DNA of 64,000 nucleotides from Legionella massiliensis (lineage in GTDB: Bacteria; Pseudomonadota; Gammaproteobacteria; Legionellales; Legionellaceae), in the NCBI RefSeq assembly GCF_000756815.1, contig NZ_CCVW01000001.1, positions 620,001 to 684,000 of the forward strand, in the 5' to 3' direction. Shown here in pieces: positions 26,917-35,680 of this stretch. The notes beneath the pieces were generated by a model. That model searched no databases. It had not been told where the DNA came from and saw only the letters and a program-made list of their open reading frames with translations. The first letter of the stretch is position 1. The number at the start of each line of letters is the position of its first letter. A program made the position numbers and the translations under genes.

Positions 26917-27666
26917 ATGAAGTTTTATCGCGCAGTTTTCATTTGCTTCCTTGCTTTCACTTCTGTGCTTCACGCTGATGAAAGGATATTAAAGGTAGCG
27001 GTTTCCGCCTATGAGCCGCCTTTTGTGATTCAGGAGTCAAATAATAAATTTTATGGGTTTGATATAGCGCTTATAGAAGCTATTTGTAGATCGATAAATT
27101 ATCGATGCCAATATATTCCCATGCCTTTTAGTCGATTATTACCTGCTATTGAATCCAATCAAGTCGATATGGCTGTTGGATCGATCTTTATTACGCCTGA
27201 ACGAGCTAATCGAGTCTTGTTTTCATCACCTTATTTCTTGAGCAGGTTACGTTTTTTGGTACGTGGAGCGACGAAAGATGGTAGTTTAAATGCACAAGCA
27301 TTTGCTGGTAGAAATATTGGTGTAACCAACACCTCATTTACAGCACCCCTCAAACAATGGGGAGTAAAGAATTCTCAAATTGTTAACTATAAGCAAGAAG
27401 ATGCCTTGGTTAAGGCTTTAAATAATGGCTATATACAATTTGCTCTTTTGGATAATTCTACAGCTGTTTATTGGCATCAGAATTCATCAGGGAATCTTAA
27501 GGTATTTGGACCACCCATAATTTTTGGTTACGGCGTTGGTATTGCAATTAGCCCTAAGAATGCTGCATTGGTGAGCCCAATCAATGAGGCTTTGTTGAAA
27601 TATCAAAACAGTCCTGGCTTTACCCTCAATTTTCACAAATATCTCGCTGCAATCTACGACTTCTAA
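26917..27666 (+). CDS. Periplasmic amino-acid-type solute-binding protein (SBP family 3)
   Basis: The signal peptide (MKFYRAVFICFLAFTSVLHA) is followed by a family-3 solute-binding domain. Landmarks are YEPPFVIQ, FYGFDIALIEAIC, MPFSRLLPAIESNQVDMAVG, TPERANRVLFSSPYF and IGVTNTSF. It matches the periplasmic component of polar-amino-acid ABC transporters. No permease or ATPase gene is adjacent, so it is an orphan binding protein that may pair with a distant transporter. The ligand cannot be told from sequence. Confidence 0.85.
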   Translation: MKFYRAVFICFLAFTSVLHADERILKVAVSAYEPPFVIQESNNKFYGFDIALIEAICRSINYRCQYIPMPFSRLLPAIESNQVDMAVGSIFITPERANRVLFSSPYFLSRLRFLVRGATKDGSLNAQAFAGRNIGVTNTSFTAPLKQWGVKNSQIVNYKQEDALVKALNNGYIQFALLDNSTAVYWHQNSSGNLKVFGPPIIFGYGVGIAISPKNAALVSPINEALLKYQNSPGFTLNFHKYLAAIYDF

Positions 27667-27691
27667 AGGGAAAAGCCATATTTGGCGCATC

Positions 27692-27767
27692 TTGAACGAA
27701 ACAGGGGGCTAAAAAATACTCACATAGTGATCTATGCTCCGTTTTTTTAGCCCCCCGTTTCGTTCAA
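27692..27767. repeat. Long inverted repeat with 25-base arms
   Basis: The left arm 27692-27716 (ttgaacgaaacagggggcta, then a run of A) pairs with 27743-27767 at 24 of 25 positions around a 26-base centre. Transcripts in either direction would fold into a very stable hairpin with a U- or A-rich apex. It lies 26 bases after the stop of the solute-binding protein gene and may end its transcript. The preceding tttggcgcatctt resembles, inverted, a short sequence near 61215. Confidence 0.75.
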
Positions 27768-27835
27768 CCTGTACTCAAATCTGACTTTTCCCTGCGGGAT
27801 CTGAGTGATCCCCACGAAATATAATTCGCTTTGCC

Positions 27836-27948
27836 CGCAATGGCGTCAGCCTCACGTTCGAAGACGATATGTCCTCTCTCCCCTTGGGGAGAGAGTTAGA
27901 GAGAGGGGGGAGATGTGGCATCAATTTACTTATGTTGACGCCATTGCG
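27836..27948. repeat. Palindromic element with nested G-type hairpin
   Basis: The outer arms cgcaatggcgtca (27836-27848) and tgacgccattgcg (27936-27948) are exact complements. Inside lies ctctctccccttggggagag (27874 onward), a G-family hairpin. This and the preceding inverted repeat fill most of the 371-bp gap before panD. No gene is seen there. Confidence 0.75.
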
Positions 27949-28037
27949 TGAACGTTTACTTTCTTTGTGTCCTGGAGTTTATGACCAAGTAGAGCTAAGA
28001 TGCCGGCCTTAAATTATCAATTTTAAGGTGTTTTCTG

Positions 28038-28427
28038 ATGTTCTATAGAAAAATGTTGAAATCGAAGATTCATCGCGCCACTGTGACCCATGCTGATTTG
28101 GATTATGAGGGTAGCGTGACTATTTCTCCTGAGTTGCTTGAGGCGGCTAATATTTTACCTAATGAAGCAGTGAATATCTGGAATGTGACTGCAGGTACCC
28201 GTTTTGAAACCTATGCAATTAAAGGCGAGGCTGGGTCAAGGAATATTTGTATTAATGGCGCTGCCGCTCATCTCGTAACGCCTGGGGACCTGGTTATTAT
28301 TGCTTCATTTATCCAATTGCCAGAGGAGCATTGCGCTAGCCATAATCCTACCGTTGTTTTTGTCGATCAAGCTAATCGGTTAAAAGAGATTCGGCCAGAA
28401 TTTACGGCAGAGCTTGACGCGGTATAA
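28038..28427 (+). CDS. panD: Aspartate 1-decarboxylase precursor
   Basis: PanD makes beta-alanine for pantothenate and CoA by decarboxylating aspartate with a pyruvoyl cofactor. The start [17 protein letters not shown] is diagnostic. The self-cleavage site is Y-E-G-S with the pyruvoyl-forming Ser at residue 25, and [19 protein letters not shown] is the typical late segment. The length of 129 residues is normal. AAGGTG precedes the ATG. panB and panC are not in the window. Confidence 0.96.
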   Translation: MFYRKMLKSKIHRATVTHADLDYEGSVTISPELLEAANILPNEAVNIWNVTAGTRFETYAIKGEAGSRNICINGAAAHLVTPGDLVIIASFIQLPEEHCASHNPTVVFVDQANRLKEIRPEFTAELDAV

Positions 28428-28484
28428 TCTCAGTTATGGATAAAGGTATATACTGGGATCATAACCAAGCAAAAAAAAGATTCT

Positions 28485-29102
28485 ATGTTAATGCTTTTTA
28501 TCCAGGGACTGGTGATTGGATTCGCTATCTCTGCACCCTTTGGCCCTATTGGTATTCTTTGTATTCAGCGAACCCTGCAAAATGGATTTTGGGTTGGCCT
28601 TGCAACTGGGATGGGGGCTGCTTTTGCCGATAATATCTATGGTTTGATCGCTGCCTTTAGTATTAGTGCAATCACTAAATTTCTTTTTGCCTTTGAATAT
28701 TGGATTCGTGTTCTTGGTGGTTTGGTGCTGGTTTATTTTGGTTTGAAACTGTTGATGATTGAATCAAAATTAATGAAGACTAAAACGGATGCCATGGAAA
28801 GTATATGGCGCGCTTTTGGTTCCACCGTTTTGCTTACTCTCACTAGTCCTATTACCCTGCTTTCTTTTATGGCTGTATTCTCTGTACTAGGCTTGGGTGG
28901 TAAAAACATGGATTATTTACAAGCCCTGGCTTTAGTTTCAGGCATTTTTATCAGTTCTACATTGTGGTGGCTTGCCCTAACCTGTTCTGTGACTTTTTTT
29001 CTCGATGAGTATATCAGCCAAAGATGGATGAAATTTGTTAACTGGATTGCTGGGAGCATTATGCTGGCATTCAGTGTCTATGCACTAAAAATCATTTTTT
29101 AA
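28485..29102 (+). CDS. LysE-family amino-acid/metabolite exporter
   Basis: The 205-residue inner-membrane protein has six hydrophobic segments and the LysE/RhtB start (FIQGLVIGFAISAPFGPIGI with the conserved GPIG turn, then LATGMGAAFADNIYG). LysE-type proteins export basic amino acids, homoserine or related metabolites. The substrate is not predictable. It starts 57 bases after panD and may be read from the same transcript, although a B-type repeat fragment (ctcagttatggataaagg) lies between them. Confidence 0.85.
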   Translation: MLMLFIQGLVIGFAISAPFGPIGILCIQRTLQNGFWVGLATGMGAAFADNIYGLIAAFSISAITKFLFAFEYWIRVLGGLVLVYFGLKLLMIESKLMKTKTDAMESIWRAFGSTVLLTLTSPITLLSFMAVFSVLGLGGKNMDYLQALALVSGIFISSTLWWLALTCSVTFFLDEYISQRWMKFVNWIAGSIMLAFSVYALKIIF

Positions 29103-29123
29103 CGTAATAACAACTCTATCCCC

Positions 29124-29226
29124 AATTCCCGCGGCTTGACCCATAGGTATCTATGGGCTCAGAGTGGACACCGGATCCCGCGGCCAAGACGCGGGAATTC
29201 AATACTGGGGTGGGGGCTGACCTATT
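29124..29226. repeat. D-family palindromic repeat
   Basis: The arms aattcccgcggcttgac and the complement ending gcgggaattc enclose tatctatgggctcagagtgg. The right flank continues through ggtgggggctgacctattat, the D-type outer end. It resembles the copies at 35478 and 53387. It sits downstream of both LysE and the convergent secreted-protein gene. Confidence 0.75.
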
Positions 29227-29304
29227 ATGTTTTAACGGATACTTTTATACATTAGGTTACCAGCCCTGCCTCAGTAGTTTTCACCTGGCAGAGCTGAAGG
29301 AAGA

Positions 29305-31797
29305 TCAAGAACAAGTTATATTGATGTTTATCACATTCGCACCAGTAACAGCACCTGAGCCTGTTCCTGGTATTATGTTACAGGTTTGATTCAAAGGTTG
29401 CTGCAAGATAGTCACATCATATGCAGTACCATTCGTTAACGCGCTAGGGAAGGTAAAGGTTCCATTCCTGATGTTCGCGGTAGTTAATGGTAAGTAATCA
29501 TCAATTGTAGCGGTCTGCGAGCCTTGTGTGGTTGAAAATTCATTTTGCAAAATAATGGTTTCTCCATCGGCAAGGCCTGAAATAGTGCCTTGTATGGTAT
29601 ATAAAGAACCATATTTACTTACAATTAGGTCGGATATCTCCTGAATATTTTTACCCGCGGCTCCAGCGTAACCAAGAAATACTTCTCTCGGAATACTATC
29701 TAGGTTAGCGTTTGTGTTTAAAGCGAGCGCTCTATTCAATTGGCTATTAACATAGACGTTCAAGCAAGCATTGGATGCTGTAACAGCATTAGCTTCTGCA
29801 GAGCATTGACCAGGTGCGATCTCTACTCTATACACCTTACGCCCCCTCGCTATCTCAGAGGTACAGGACGGATTAGTACAGGATAAAGAGGTTGGGGGAT
29901 TCAGCAAGCTTGCTGGTCCTTGGATATTAATACTATTAGGTCTCGGAGTTGAGCCGTTTGTTGCAGAGGAACTTTCATGCTCATCGAAGCCAATTCTTAG
30001 GAAACTATTTTGGAGTGCGGCAGTCTGCAATTCTCCTTGCTCATTAGCACTTGTTCCATCAACTAAGAAGAAGGAGAAGCCGTTTGCCTCTTGAGCAGCT
30101 ATGTCCTCACCATAGGAATAAGCCGTAAATTGAATTGAGAGTCCCTGTTCCAAGTTAAGCAAGGGTTTAAATACTACACTCCTTTCTTGATCCATGATTA
30201 CATCGGTTAATCGCAGGGCACCAAAGCCTTGACTATCTGGTGTGGGCTTATACCAGCTATTGCTGTCACAACCAGGAATTTGTCTAGATGTTGCAGATTG
30301 AGTCGAGGCGGTTAAGCAGACGCTATTAGCTGAAGAGGCTAGCGGGGTTTCCCAAGGAAATACTGTCGTTGAAAATCTAAAAGACTCAATATATGGAAGT
30401 TTTAAGGTGCAGACTACAGTTAAAGATACATCCCCTGTCAGCGTTCGAGTACCTTTACCTTGTAATACCATACAGACTTGGTTCGCTGGTTGAGTTACTA
30501 CCTGAACATCGTAGTTGGAACCACTAACTTGAGGAGAAAAAGTGAAGGCTGCAGAGGGGTTCGCATTCGTACCTATTACAGATAAAGAATCTTGGTCATT
30601 ATTCTGCAAGATAAGTGTTTCATCATTATTAAGGCCTATAACCGTACCGCTGACTGTATAACTTTGGGTCTCTGTTTTTCCAGCATTAAGTGCAGTTTTA
30701 GTTCCACCTAGTATAGAGGTTTGAGGAGTGGCGCTAAAGATAACTGAACAGGTTTGGGTAATTGCTCCTGTAGTATAGATAATGCCATTCCATTGACCGG
30801 CAGGACAGTCGCCGTTAACTGTAGGTGAGACGGTGAAGCCGGGATTGGCGATGACGGTAATTGACAGCGTCTGATTATAGAAAACTGGTTGCCCAGTTCC
30901 AGTCGAAATAGTCTCGTTGCCATCACCCTTGGTTGAAACATTGTAGATATTAAGATCTGCATTAAAGCTGACCGAACAAGCAGCGTGAACAAGGCCAGTT
31001 GTATACACATTACCTGACCAGCTGCCCTTTGGACAGTCACCGCCAATGAGCGTCTTATCAAGGGTATAACCAGTTTGAGGGGTTACCGTGAAAGTTGCAC
31101 TGTGATTATAGTCTACGATTGTGCTGCCAGGAGATACCGTGACAAAGCTATTATTCTTGGATGATACAATGAATGTGTTAATTTTGGCCCCAAAAGAAAC
31201 TGAGCAGTCACCAGTAATTTGCCCAGTTGTATAGACATTGTCTGCCCAACTACCTGCTGGACAAGTGCCTCCGACGGGTTGGAGAGTATAGCCAGTATCG
31301 GGTGTTACAGTGAACGACAGAGTATGGTTATAGTCTACTATTTGCGCTGCGCTCGATGTCACAGTGACATGGCTGTCTGCCATTGGTGTAACAGTGTATT
31401 TATCGATGGGCGTAGCGGTTGCCCAAAGAATGGGTAGCGGAACACGATTATGATTTCTTACATCACCGTAAACAAGTTGGATCCTAGATAGTCCTACTTG
31501 CTGGGGAATGAATTTAATGGTTACTGTGCAACTTGTATAGGGTACTAAGGGCAAGTTACTACAGTTATCGCTAATCTCGAAAACTCCAGGGCTATAATCA
31601 TAAGCTATGGAAGGAATTGCAACTGAAGGAACCCTGTTAGTGAACGTGTAAGTAACTGAAGATGTTTTGCCCAAGGATGTGGTAGCTATCCCCATTGCAG
31701 GCGAAATAGACCACGCTACCGGATCAGAAGAAGCCATACTTTCATTGATTAAAAAAAATGACAAAACCCAAGCTAATCCTATCCGAACTATATTCAT
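29305..31797 (-). CDS. Large secreted beta-rich protein: triple repeats plus L-type-lectin-like domain
   Basis: The start is the ATG at 31797, six bases after GGAGG. A signal peptide (MNIVRIGLAWVLSFFLI..SMA) leads into an Ig-like region (about 25-130). Three cysteine-containing repeats of about 75 residues follow, each ending like G-T-C-P-A-G-S-W-x-x-N-V-Y-T-T-G..C-S-V-S-F. A G-T-x-x-G-L-x-x-x-E-T-L-I-L-Q-N module occurs twice, near residues 385 and 745. Between them is a domain resembling L-type lectins (ANGFSFFLVDGTSA, LRIGFDEHES). It is probably surface-attached or released and carbohydrate-binding. The exact ligand and export route are unknown. Confidence 0.72.
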   Translation of the reverse strand: MNIVRIGLAWVLSFFLINESMASSDPVAWSISPAMGIATTSLGKTSSVTYTFTNRVPSVAIPSIAYDYSPGVFEISDNCSNLPLVPYTSCTVTIKFIPQQVGLSRIQLVYGDVRNHNRVPLPILWATATPIDKYTVTPMADSHVTVTSSAAQIVDYNHTLSFTVTPDTGYTLQPVGGTCPAGSWADNVYTTGQITGDCSVSFGAKINTFIVSSKNNSFVTVSPGSTIVDYNHSATFTVTPQTGYTLDKTLIGGDCPKGSWSGNVYTTGLVHAACSVSFNADLNIYNVSTKGDGNETISTGTGQPVFYNQTLSITVIANPGFTVSPTVNGDCPAGQWNGIIYTTGAITQTCSVIFSATPQTSILGGTKTALNAGKTETQSYTVSGTVIGLNNDETLILQNNDQDSLSVIGTNANPSAAFTFSPQVSGSNYDVQVVTQPANQVCMVLQGKGTRTLTGDVSLTVVCTLKLPYIESFRFSTTVFPWETPLASSANSVCLTASTQSATSRQIPGCDSNSWYKPTPDSQGFGALRLTDVIMDQERSVVFKPLLNLEQGLSIQFTAYSYGEDIAAQEANGFSFFLVDGTSANEQGELQTAALQNSFLRIGFDEHESSSATNGSTPRPNSINIQGPASLLNPPTSLSCTNPSCTSEIARGRKVYRVEIAPGQCSAEANAVTASNACLNVYVNSQLNRALALNTNANLDSIPREVFLGYAGAAGKNIQEISDLIVSKYGSLYTIQGTISGLADGETIILQNEFSTTQGSQTATIDDYLPLTTANIRNGTFTFPSALTNGTAYDVTILQQPLNQTCNIIPGTGSGAVTGANVININITCS

Positions 31798-32292
31798 GTA
31801 CATCCTCCAACTCGATAAAGCTGCTTAAGTAAACTGCAATTAAATTTGATCACAAATCCTTACTAAGAAATAAATTAATTTCTGTAAAAATAGTTAAGAA
31901 ATTGGCTGTAAAAAACGGTTTTTATTATTCTTTTTTATCAATAAGATAACCTTGGATTGATGGTTTTTTTGATAAATAAAAGGAAGTCTTAAACTAGAAA
32001 AAAAGTGGGTTATCAATAGAAGTACTAATCCCTTAACCAACAAAACTGATAAAACCATTCTGCGCCTCTCTTGAATAATTGGACACTACTTTTATGCGGT
32101 TATTCCATGACTAATGGGAGTTAAAATCCAAAAACATTAGCAAAAGTGTTGGCGATTATAGAACACTTTAAATGAATCGAATATAGCAAGTTTTAAAAAT
32201 ATTTATAATTTTAAAACTAATTTTAAAACATAGTATTGCAATATTTTTATACCTAGGATATTTTCCTGCTAGACATTTTATAGGGATAATAA
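31798..32292. other. AT-rich divergent promoter region
   Basis: The 495-bp gap lies between divergent starts of two exported-protein genes. It is strongly AT-rich, with several A and T tracts (for example around 31900-31990 and 32195-32245), which would favour curved DNA and nucleoid-protein silencing. No gene, repeat family member or convincing promoter pair could be fixed. Confidence 0.45.
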
Positions 32293-33459
32293 ATGAAGCG
32301 ATTATGCTTTAGAGTGGCAGCCCTCCTTTTAATATCAACAGCTGCGGAACCGGCTTTTTCGGCTAATACTCGAATATACGGTTTAAAAAACGCCCAAAGT
32401 TTTCATAGTAAAGCGCATGGGCCTTACTATATTCAGCTAGAGTATTTCTCATCTAAGCGAAATGCTTATCACTATAAAGAGAAAATTCAGGCAAAAACCA
32501 ATCACAAAATCAGCATAGAAACACGAAAGAATCATTTCGCTGTTGTGCTTGGTCCTCTGCAATCTTCTGCAGAAGTTAGAGAGGTAAGTCATGAAATTAG
32601 TGGAAGGGTTACTCCTGTTTATAAACCCAAGCCGAAGATTTCATCACAGCCCATGCTTTCGTCAAAGCCTATGCCGTCGTCAAAGGTGGCGCAGAAAGAG
32701 ACAATAAAAACCACTCGATTCAGTCCCTCTAAATTCCTTGTGAAGCCAACTATGCATTGCTCAGGCTGTTACCTTGGTATTGGCGTCGGTGAGCAATGGA
32801 ATGATTTTGATCGGAACATTTTGGTTTCTAATGGTTCTGGTTCTCCTAGACCCAATGATGTGGATCGATTCTCAACCAATCAAAAAGGCCAAACTCAGCT
32901 TGCTGTGTCAGGGGGCTATCGTTGGAGCCGAGATGAGCAATGGCTGCCTAACTACAGTCTTGGTTTGCAATATAAGCACATCTTTGCAAAAAACGTTGGG
33001 CAAACGATTATGCAGTATTCCCTACCAGAATTTACCAATTACAACTATGACTGGAAGCTTCAATCCAATGTAATATTGGCTAATACGAAATTGAATATCG
33101 TCAATTATTCGCGATTCTCACCTTATCTAACAGGGGGTATCGGGGTCGCTTTCAATAACGCGCATGGTTATAAAGAAAGGGCTTTGCCAGATGTAACTCC
33201 TCGTGTAAGTCCTGCTTTTAGTAATCATGCATCTAATGAGTTTGCCTTCAATGTAGGAGCTGGTTTGGATTATCAATTATCCGATTCATTCTTATTATCC
33301 CTGGCTTATGAATACCAAGATTTAGGAAAGGTATCTTCTGGCAATGGTCGCGCGACTTGGGCTGGGCAGAATTTACATATGAGTTCTTATGCATCAAACG
33401 GGGTATTACTAAGCCTTAGTTATCTATTTGGTGAAGAGTATCATGGCTATCAGAAATAG
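32293..33459 (+). CDS. Outer-membrane beta-barrel protein with N-terminal SPOR-like domain
   Basis: The signal peptide (MKRLCFRVAALLLISTAAEPAFS) is followed at about residues 40-105 by a SPOR-like segment (YYIQLEYFSSKRNA...HFAVVLGPLQSSAEVREV). A Pro/Ser/Lys linker at about 110-150 has the near-repeats SSQPMLSSKPMPSSK. A barrel of about 230 residues follows, with alternating strands (YLGIGVGEQW, LAVSGGYRW, FAFNVGAGLDYQL, FLLSLAYEYQDLG), and ends at LSLSYLFG plus a short tail. SPOR domains bind denuded peptidoglycan, so the protein could tie the outer membrane to the wall. This role is inference. Confidence 0.75.
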   Translation: MKRLCFRVAALLLISTAAEPAFSANTRIYGLKNAQSFHSKAHGPYYIQLEYFSSKRNAYHYKEKIQAKTNHKISIETRKNHFAVVLGPLQSSAEVREVSHEISGRVTPVYKPKPKISSQPMLSSKPMPSSKVAQKETIKTTRFSPSKFLVKPTMHCSGCYLGIGVGEQWNDFDRNILVSNGSGSPRPNDVDRFSTNQKGQTQLAVSGGYRWSRDEQWLPNYSLGLQYKHIFAKNVGQTIMQYSLPEFTNYNYDWKLQSNVILANTKLNIVNYSRFSPYLTGGIGVAFNNAHGYKERALPDVTPRVSPAFSNHASNEFAFNVGAGLDYQLSDSFLLSLAYEYQDLGKVSSGNGRATWAGQNLHMSSYASNGVLLSLSYLFGEEYHGYQK

Positions 33460-33568
33460 AGCGACGTGCAGGGAGTTGGTGCGTTAAATGAACAAGAATC
33501 TATAGCTTTATCTTGAATCAACTTACCTTTTTCTCTATTTGCATTAATGCTGTGCCCTATCAGCAATA

Positions 33569-33647
33569 GTAGCCTGGATGTAGCGGAGCGAAATCCGGGA
33601 ATTCGGAGCCACTGCTCCCGGATTTCGCTCCGCTACATCCAGGCTAC
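33569..33647. repeat. H-family palindromic repeat
   Basis: A near-perfect palindrome, with arms gtagcctggatgtagcggag and its complement, encloses aattcggagccactg. Fragments occur at about 12300 and 35600. It is the only structured item in the 503-bp gap 33460-33962. The remainder, upstream of the hydrolase-like gene, is AT-rich and probably holds its promoter. Confidence 0.75.
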
Positions 33648-33962
33648 ATTCTATCTACATCTATCCACTAGAAATTCTCGTAATAGCTCACGTGCGATGT
33701 AGTCTCTTCGGTGCTTAATTCATGCTTCGAATAATTACGTATTTCTTTCACGCACAATATGAATGGTACTTTCGGTAACATAGCTGCCCATCTTTTCCTT
33801 AAGACTATTCCCATATGGAATCAAGCATAACCAAAAGTCATTCAGAATTAATTTTGCCCTCATAGTGGGCTTATAAAATACAGCCGAAGTTTAGAGTGTA
33901 TTTTGTGCCCATTATTAATCCTCTAAACCTTTATCTTAAAATTATTTATCAAGGGGATTATT

Positions 33963-35477
33963 ATGCATTTAGTTATTAATTTTTGTGGAACTGGCGACAA
34001 TGGTTCGGGATTTCTTGATGGCTATGATTATGTTCACTCTGAGCAAGTAAAAACCCTATTTGTTGAAGGATGTGATAAAGAAGAGGTTTGCGATGCTGCA
34101 ATTTTTCCAGACTTAAAGAACTTTGCCCAACGCTTTGCTCAAGGTGTATTCAGCGCTGAGGGGGAAAACCTAAGGTTAACAACTCACGATCTACACAATC
34201 TCGCGATGGGAATCAGTCGAGCAAACGTCAACGCAGGTGATGTGGCTAAATCGATAACAGGGATCACTCTCTGTGGTTATAGCCGTGGAGCTGTTACTTG
34301 TTTTGAAGTGGCAAAAGTACTAAAAGAGATTGCGCCTTCGATACCTATCGATATCGTTGCAGATCAACCTGTTCCAGGAAATATTTTTCAGGTCCCAGGC
34401 GCCAATGCGAATAGTATCGCTGATTGCTCTAAGCTTGATAATTTGGAAAACGTGAGTGTTATTCTTGGGGCTTATACTGGCCAACTTTATATGGATGATT
34501 CTAACATTCCTACTCGTATAGCAACACAGCTTGGACGGTTTGTACATCGTGCAGCCTTTTCACAAGTTGTTCCAAAATTATCAAACAAAACTAATCGTGA
34601 CCTTATTGTTATTCCTCGAGAAAGTCATCATCAATTGCTAGCCAATATGCCTGTTGGTGCAGAGCATCTACACATGCAAATAGCAAAATATTTGTCTCTT
34701 AAAGGATTGGTGTCAACAGAGGCGTTGGATCGGAAAACCAGGGAAGCGGGAAGGACTTATACGAGGGATTATGGGAAGTCCGTTTATCCCTACCCACAAG
34801 TTAATAAGCTACAAAGCTTTTTTGGTCTCAGCAAAAAAGAGGCTTATCAACATCTTGATAAATTACATCCAAGTGCGCTTCTAAAAAAAGGGATGGAATG
34901 GGATTTTAGGGCGGAGAATTTAGCAGAGTGGTGGGAAAGACAGGAACGTAATTCACCAATAATTGCCTCTGGCTTTACTCAGCATTTGGCCGTAATAATT
35001 CGTCAGACCGATATATACGATGCGAACTCTCTTATGACATTATATCGTACTGCTAATAATTGGTTAGCTTATAAACCGGATAGTAAGCGTTCCTATCAAG
35101 TAGAGGCGCTAAGGGAGCACGTATTCGGCTGTTTGTTAGATCATAAATACTCAGCGAGTGATTTGCATCGAATAACCTTAGACCAATTTCATGAGGATAG
35201 CTATTTTCTGAAGCAGTGGAACCGTATTATGAATTCCTCATTCGTTAAAACTGAAGCAACCAAAATATTAGGAGATGCTTTTGTTAAACATGATCAACGG
35301 GAGTTAAGTCATAGCGAATTGCTTGGAAAAATTAATGATTGGATTGAAGGGAAAAAAGCAAGTCACAGTAGTCGTTTTCAAGAAATTGTTAAATTAAGAG
35401 ATCAATTACAAGATATGATTTCCGATGCTTCTCTAGATCTTGACCAGCCACTGTCATTAAATTTAAGTCTCTGGTAA
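33963..35477 (+). CDS. Alpha/beta-hydrolase-like orphan protein with GYSRG motif, effector candidate
   Basis: The 504-residue protein has no signal peptide. It opens LVINFCGTGDNGSGFLDG, and a nucleophile elbow reads ITLCGYSRGAVTCFEVA with Ser107 in G-Y-S-R-G. That pairing of an N-terminal G-T-G with G-x-S-R-G-A resembles the Tle1/DUF2235 lipase-like group and Legionella hydrolase-fold effectors. Candidate His residues follow in RESHHQLL and VGAEHLHM. The C-terminal half (about 270-504) is helical, charged and unrecognised. Injection into a host by Dot/Icm is a guess; no clear C-terminal Glu block is seen. A run TCAAGGGGATTATT precedes the ATG. Confidence 0.65.
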   Translation: MHLVINFCGTGDNGSGFLDGYDYVHSEQVKTLFVEGCDKEEVCDAAIFPDLKNFAQRFAQGVFSAEGENLRLTTHDLHNLAMGISRANVNAGDVAKSITGITLCGYSRGAVTCFEVAKVLKEIAPSIPIDIVADQPVPGNIFQVPGANANSIADCSKLDNLENVSVILGAYTGQLYMDDSNIPTRIATQLGRFVHRAAFSQVVPKLSNKTNRDLIVIPRESHHQLLANMPVGAEHLHMQIAKYLSLKGLVSTEALDRKTREAGRTYTRDYGKSVYPYPQVNKLQSFFGLSKKEAYQHLDKLHPSALLKKGMEWDFRAENLAEWWERQERNSPIIASGFTQHLAVIIRQTDIYDANSLMTLYRTANNWLAYKPDSKRSYQVEALREHVFGCLLDHKYSASDLHRITLDQFHEDSYFLKQWNRIMNSSFVKTEATKILGDAFVKHDQRELSHSELLGKINDWIEGKKASHSSRFQEIVKLRDQLQDMISDASLDLDQPLSLNLSLW

Positions 35478-35596
35478 AGGTCTGCCTCACCCCAGTATTG
35501 AATTCCCGCGGCTTGACCGCGGGATCTGGTGTTCACCCTGAGCCCATAGATCCCACGGTCAAGCCGCGGGAATTCGGTATGAGGGTGACCTATTAC
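35478..35596. repeat. D-family palindromic repeat
   Basis: The arms gaattcccgcggcttgaccg and the complement ending gcgggaattc (35500-35575) are extended by outer ends like taataggtcaccctcatac on the right. It starts immediately after the stop of the hydrolase-like gene and is followed by an H-type fragment before pepO. Confidence 0.78.
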
Positions 35597-35680
35597 ATTC
35601 CGCTTTGCTGCATCCAGGCTACGGTATCGCTCGGCCTAAGCAACAGCGTTCGCGCAATAAAGACCGTTCGCAATGACGGG

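Noticed and set aside
27743..27767. Classical terminator reading of the 25-base-arm hairpin
   Set aside because: The T-run lies inside the stem rather than after it, so it was kept as an inverted repeat.
28436..28633. 65-codon open frame overlapping the LysE start
   Set aside because: The LysE frame is long and family-like, and this one is an out-of-frame shadow starting in a repeat fragment.
29153..29389. 78-codon open frame
   Set aside because: It covers a D repeat and then the 3' end of the secreted-protein gene on the other strand.
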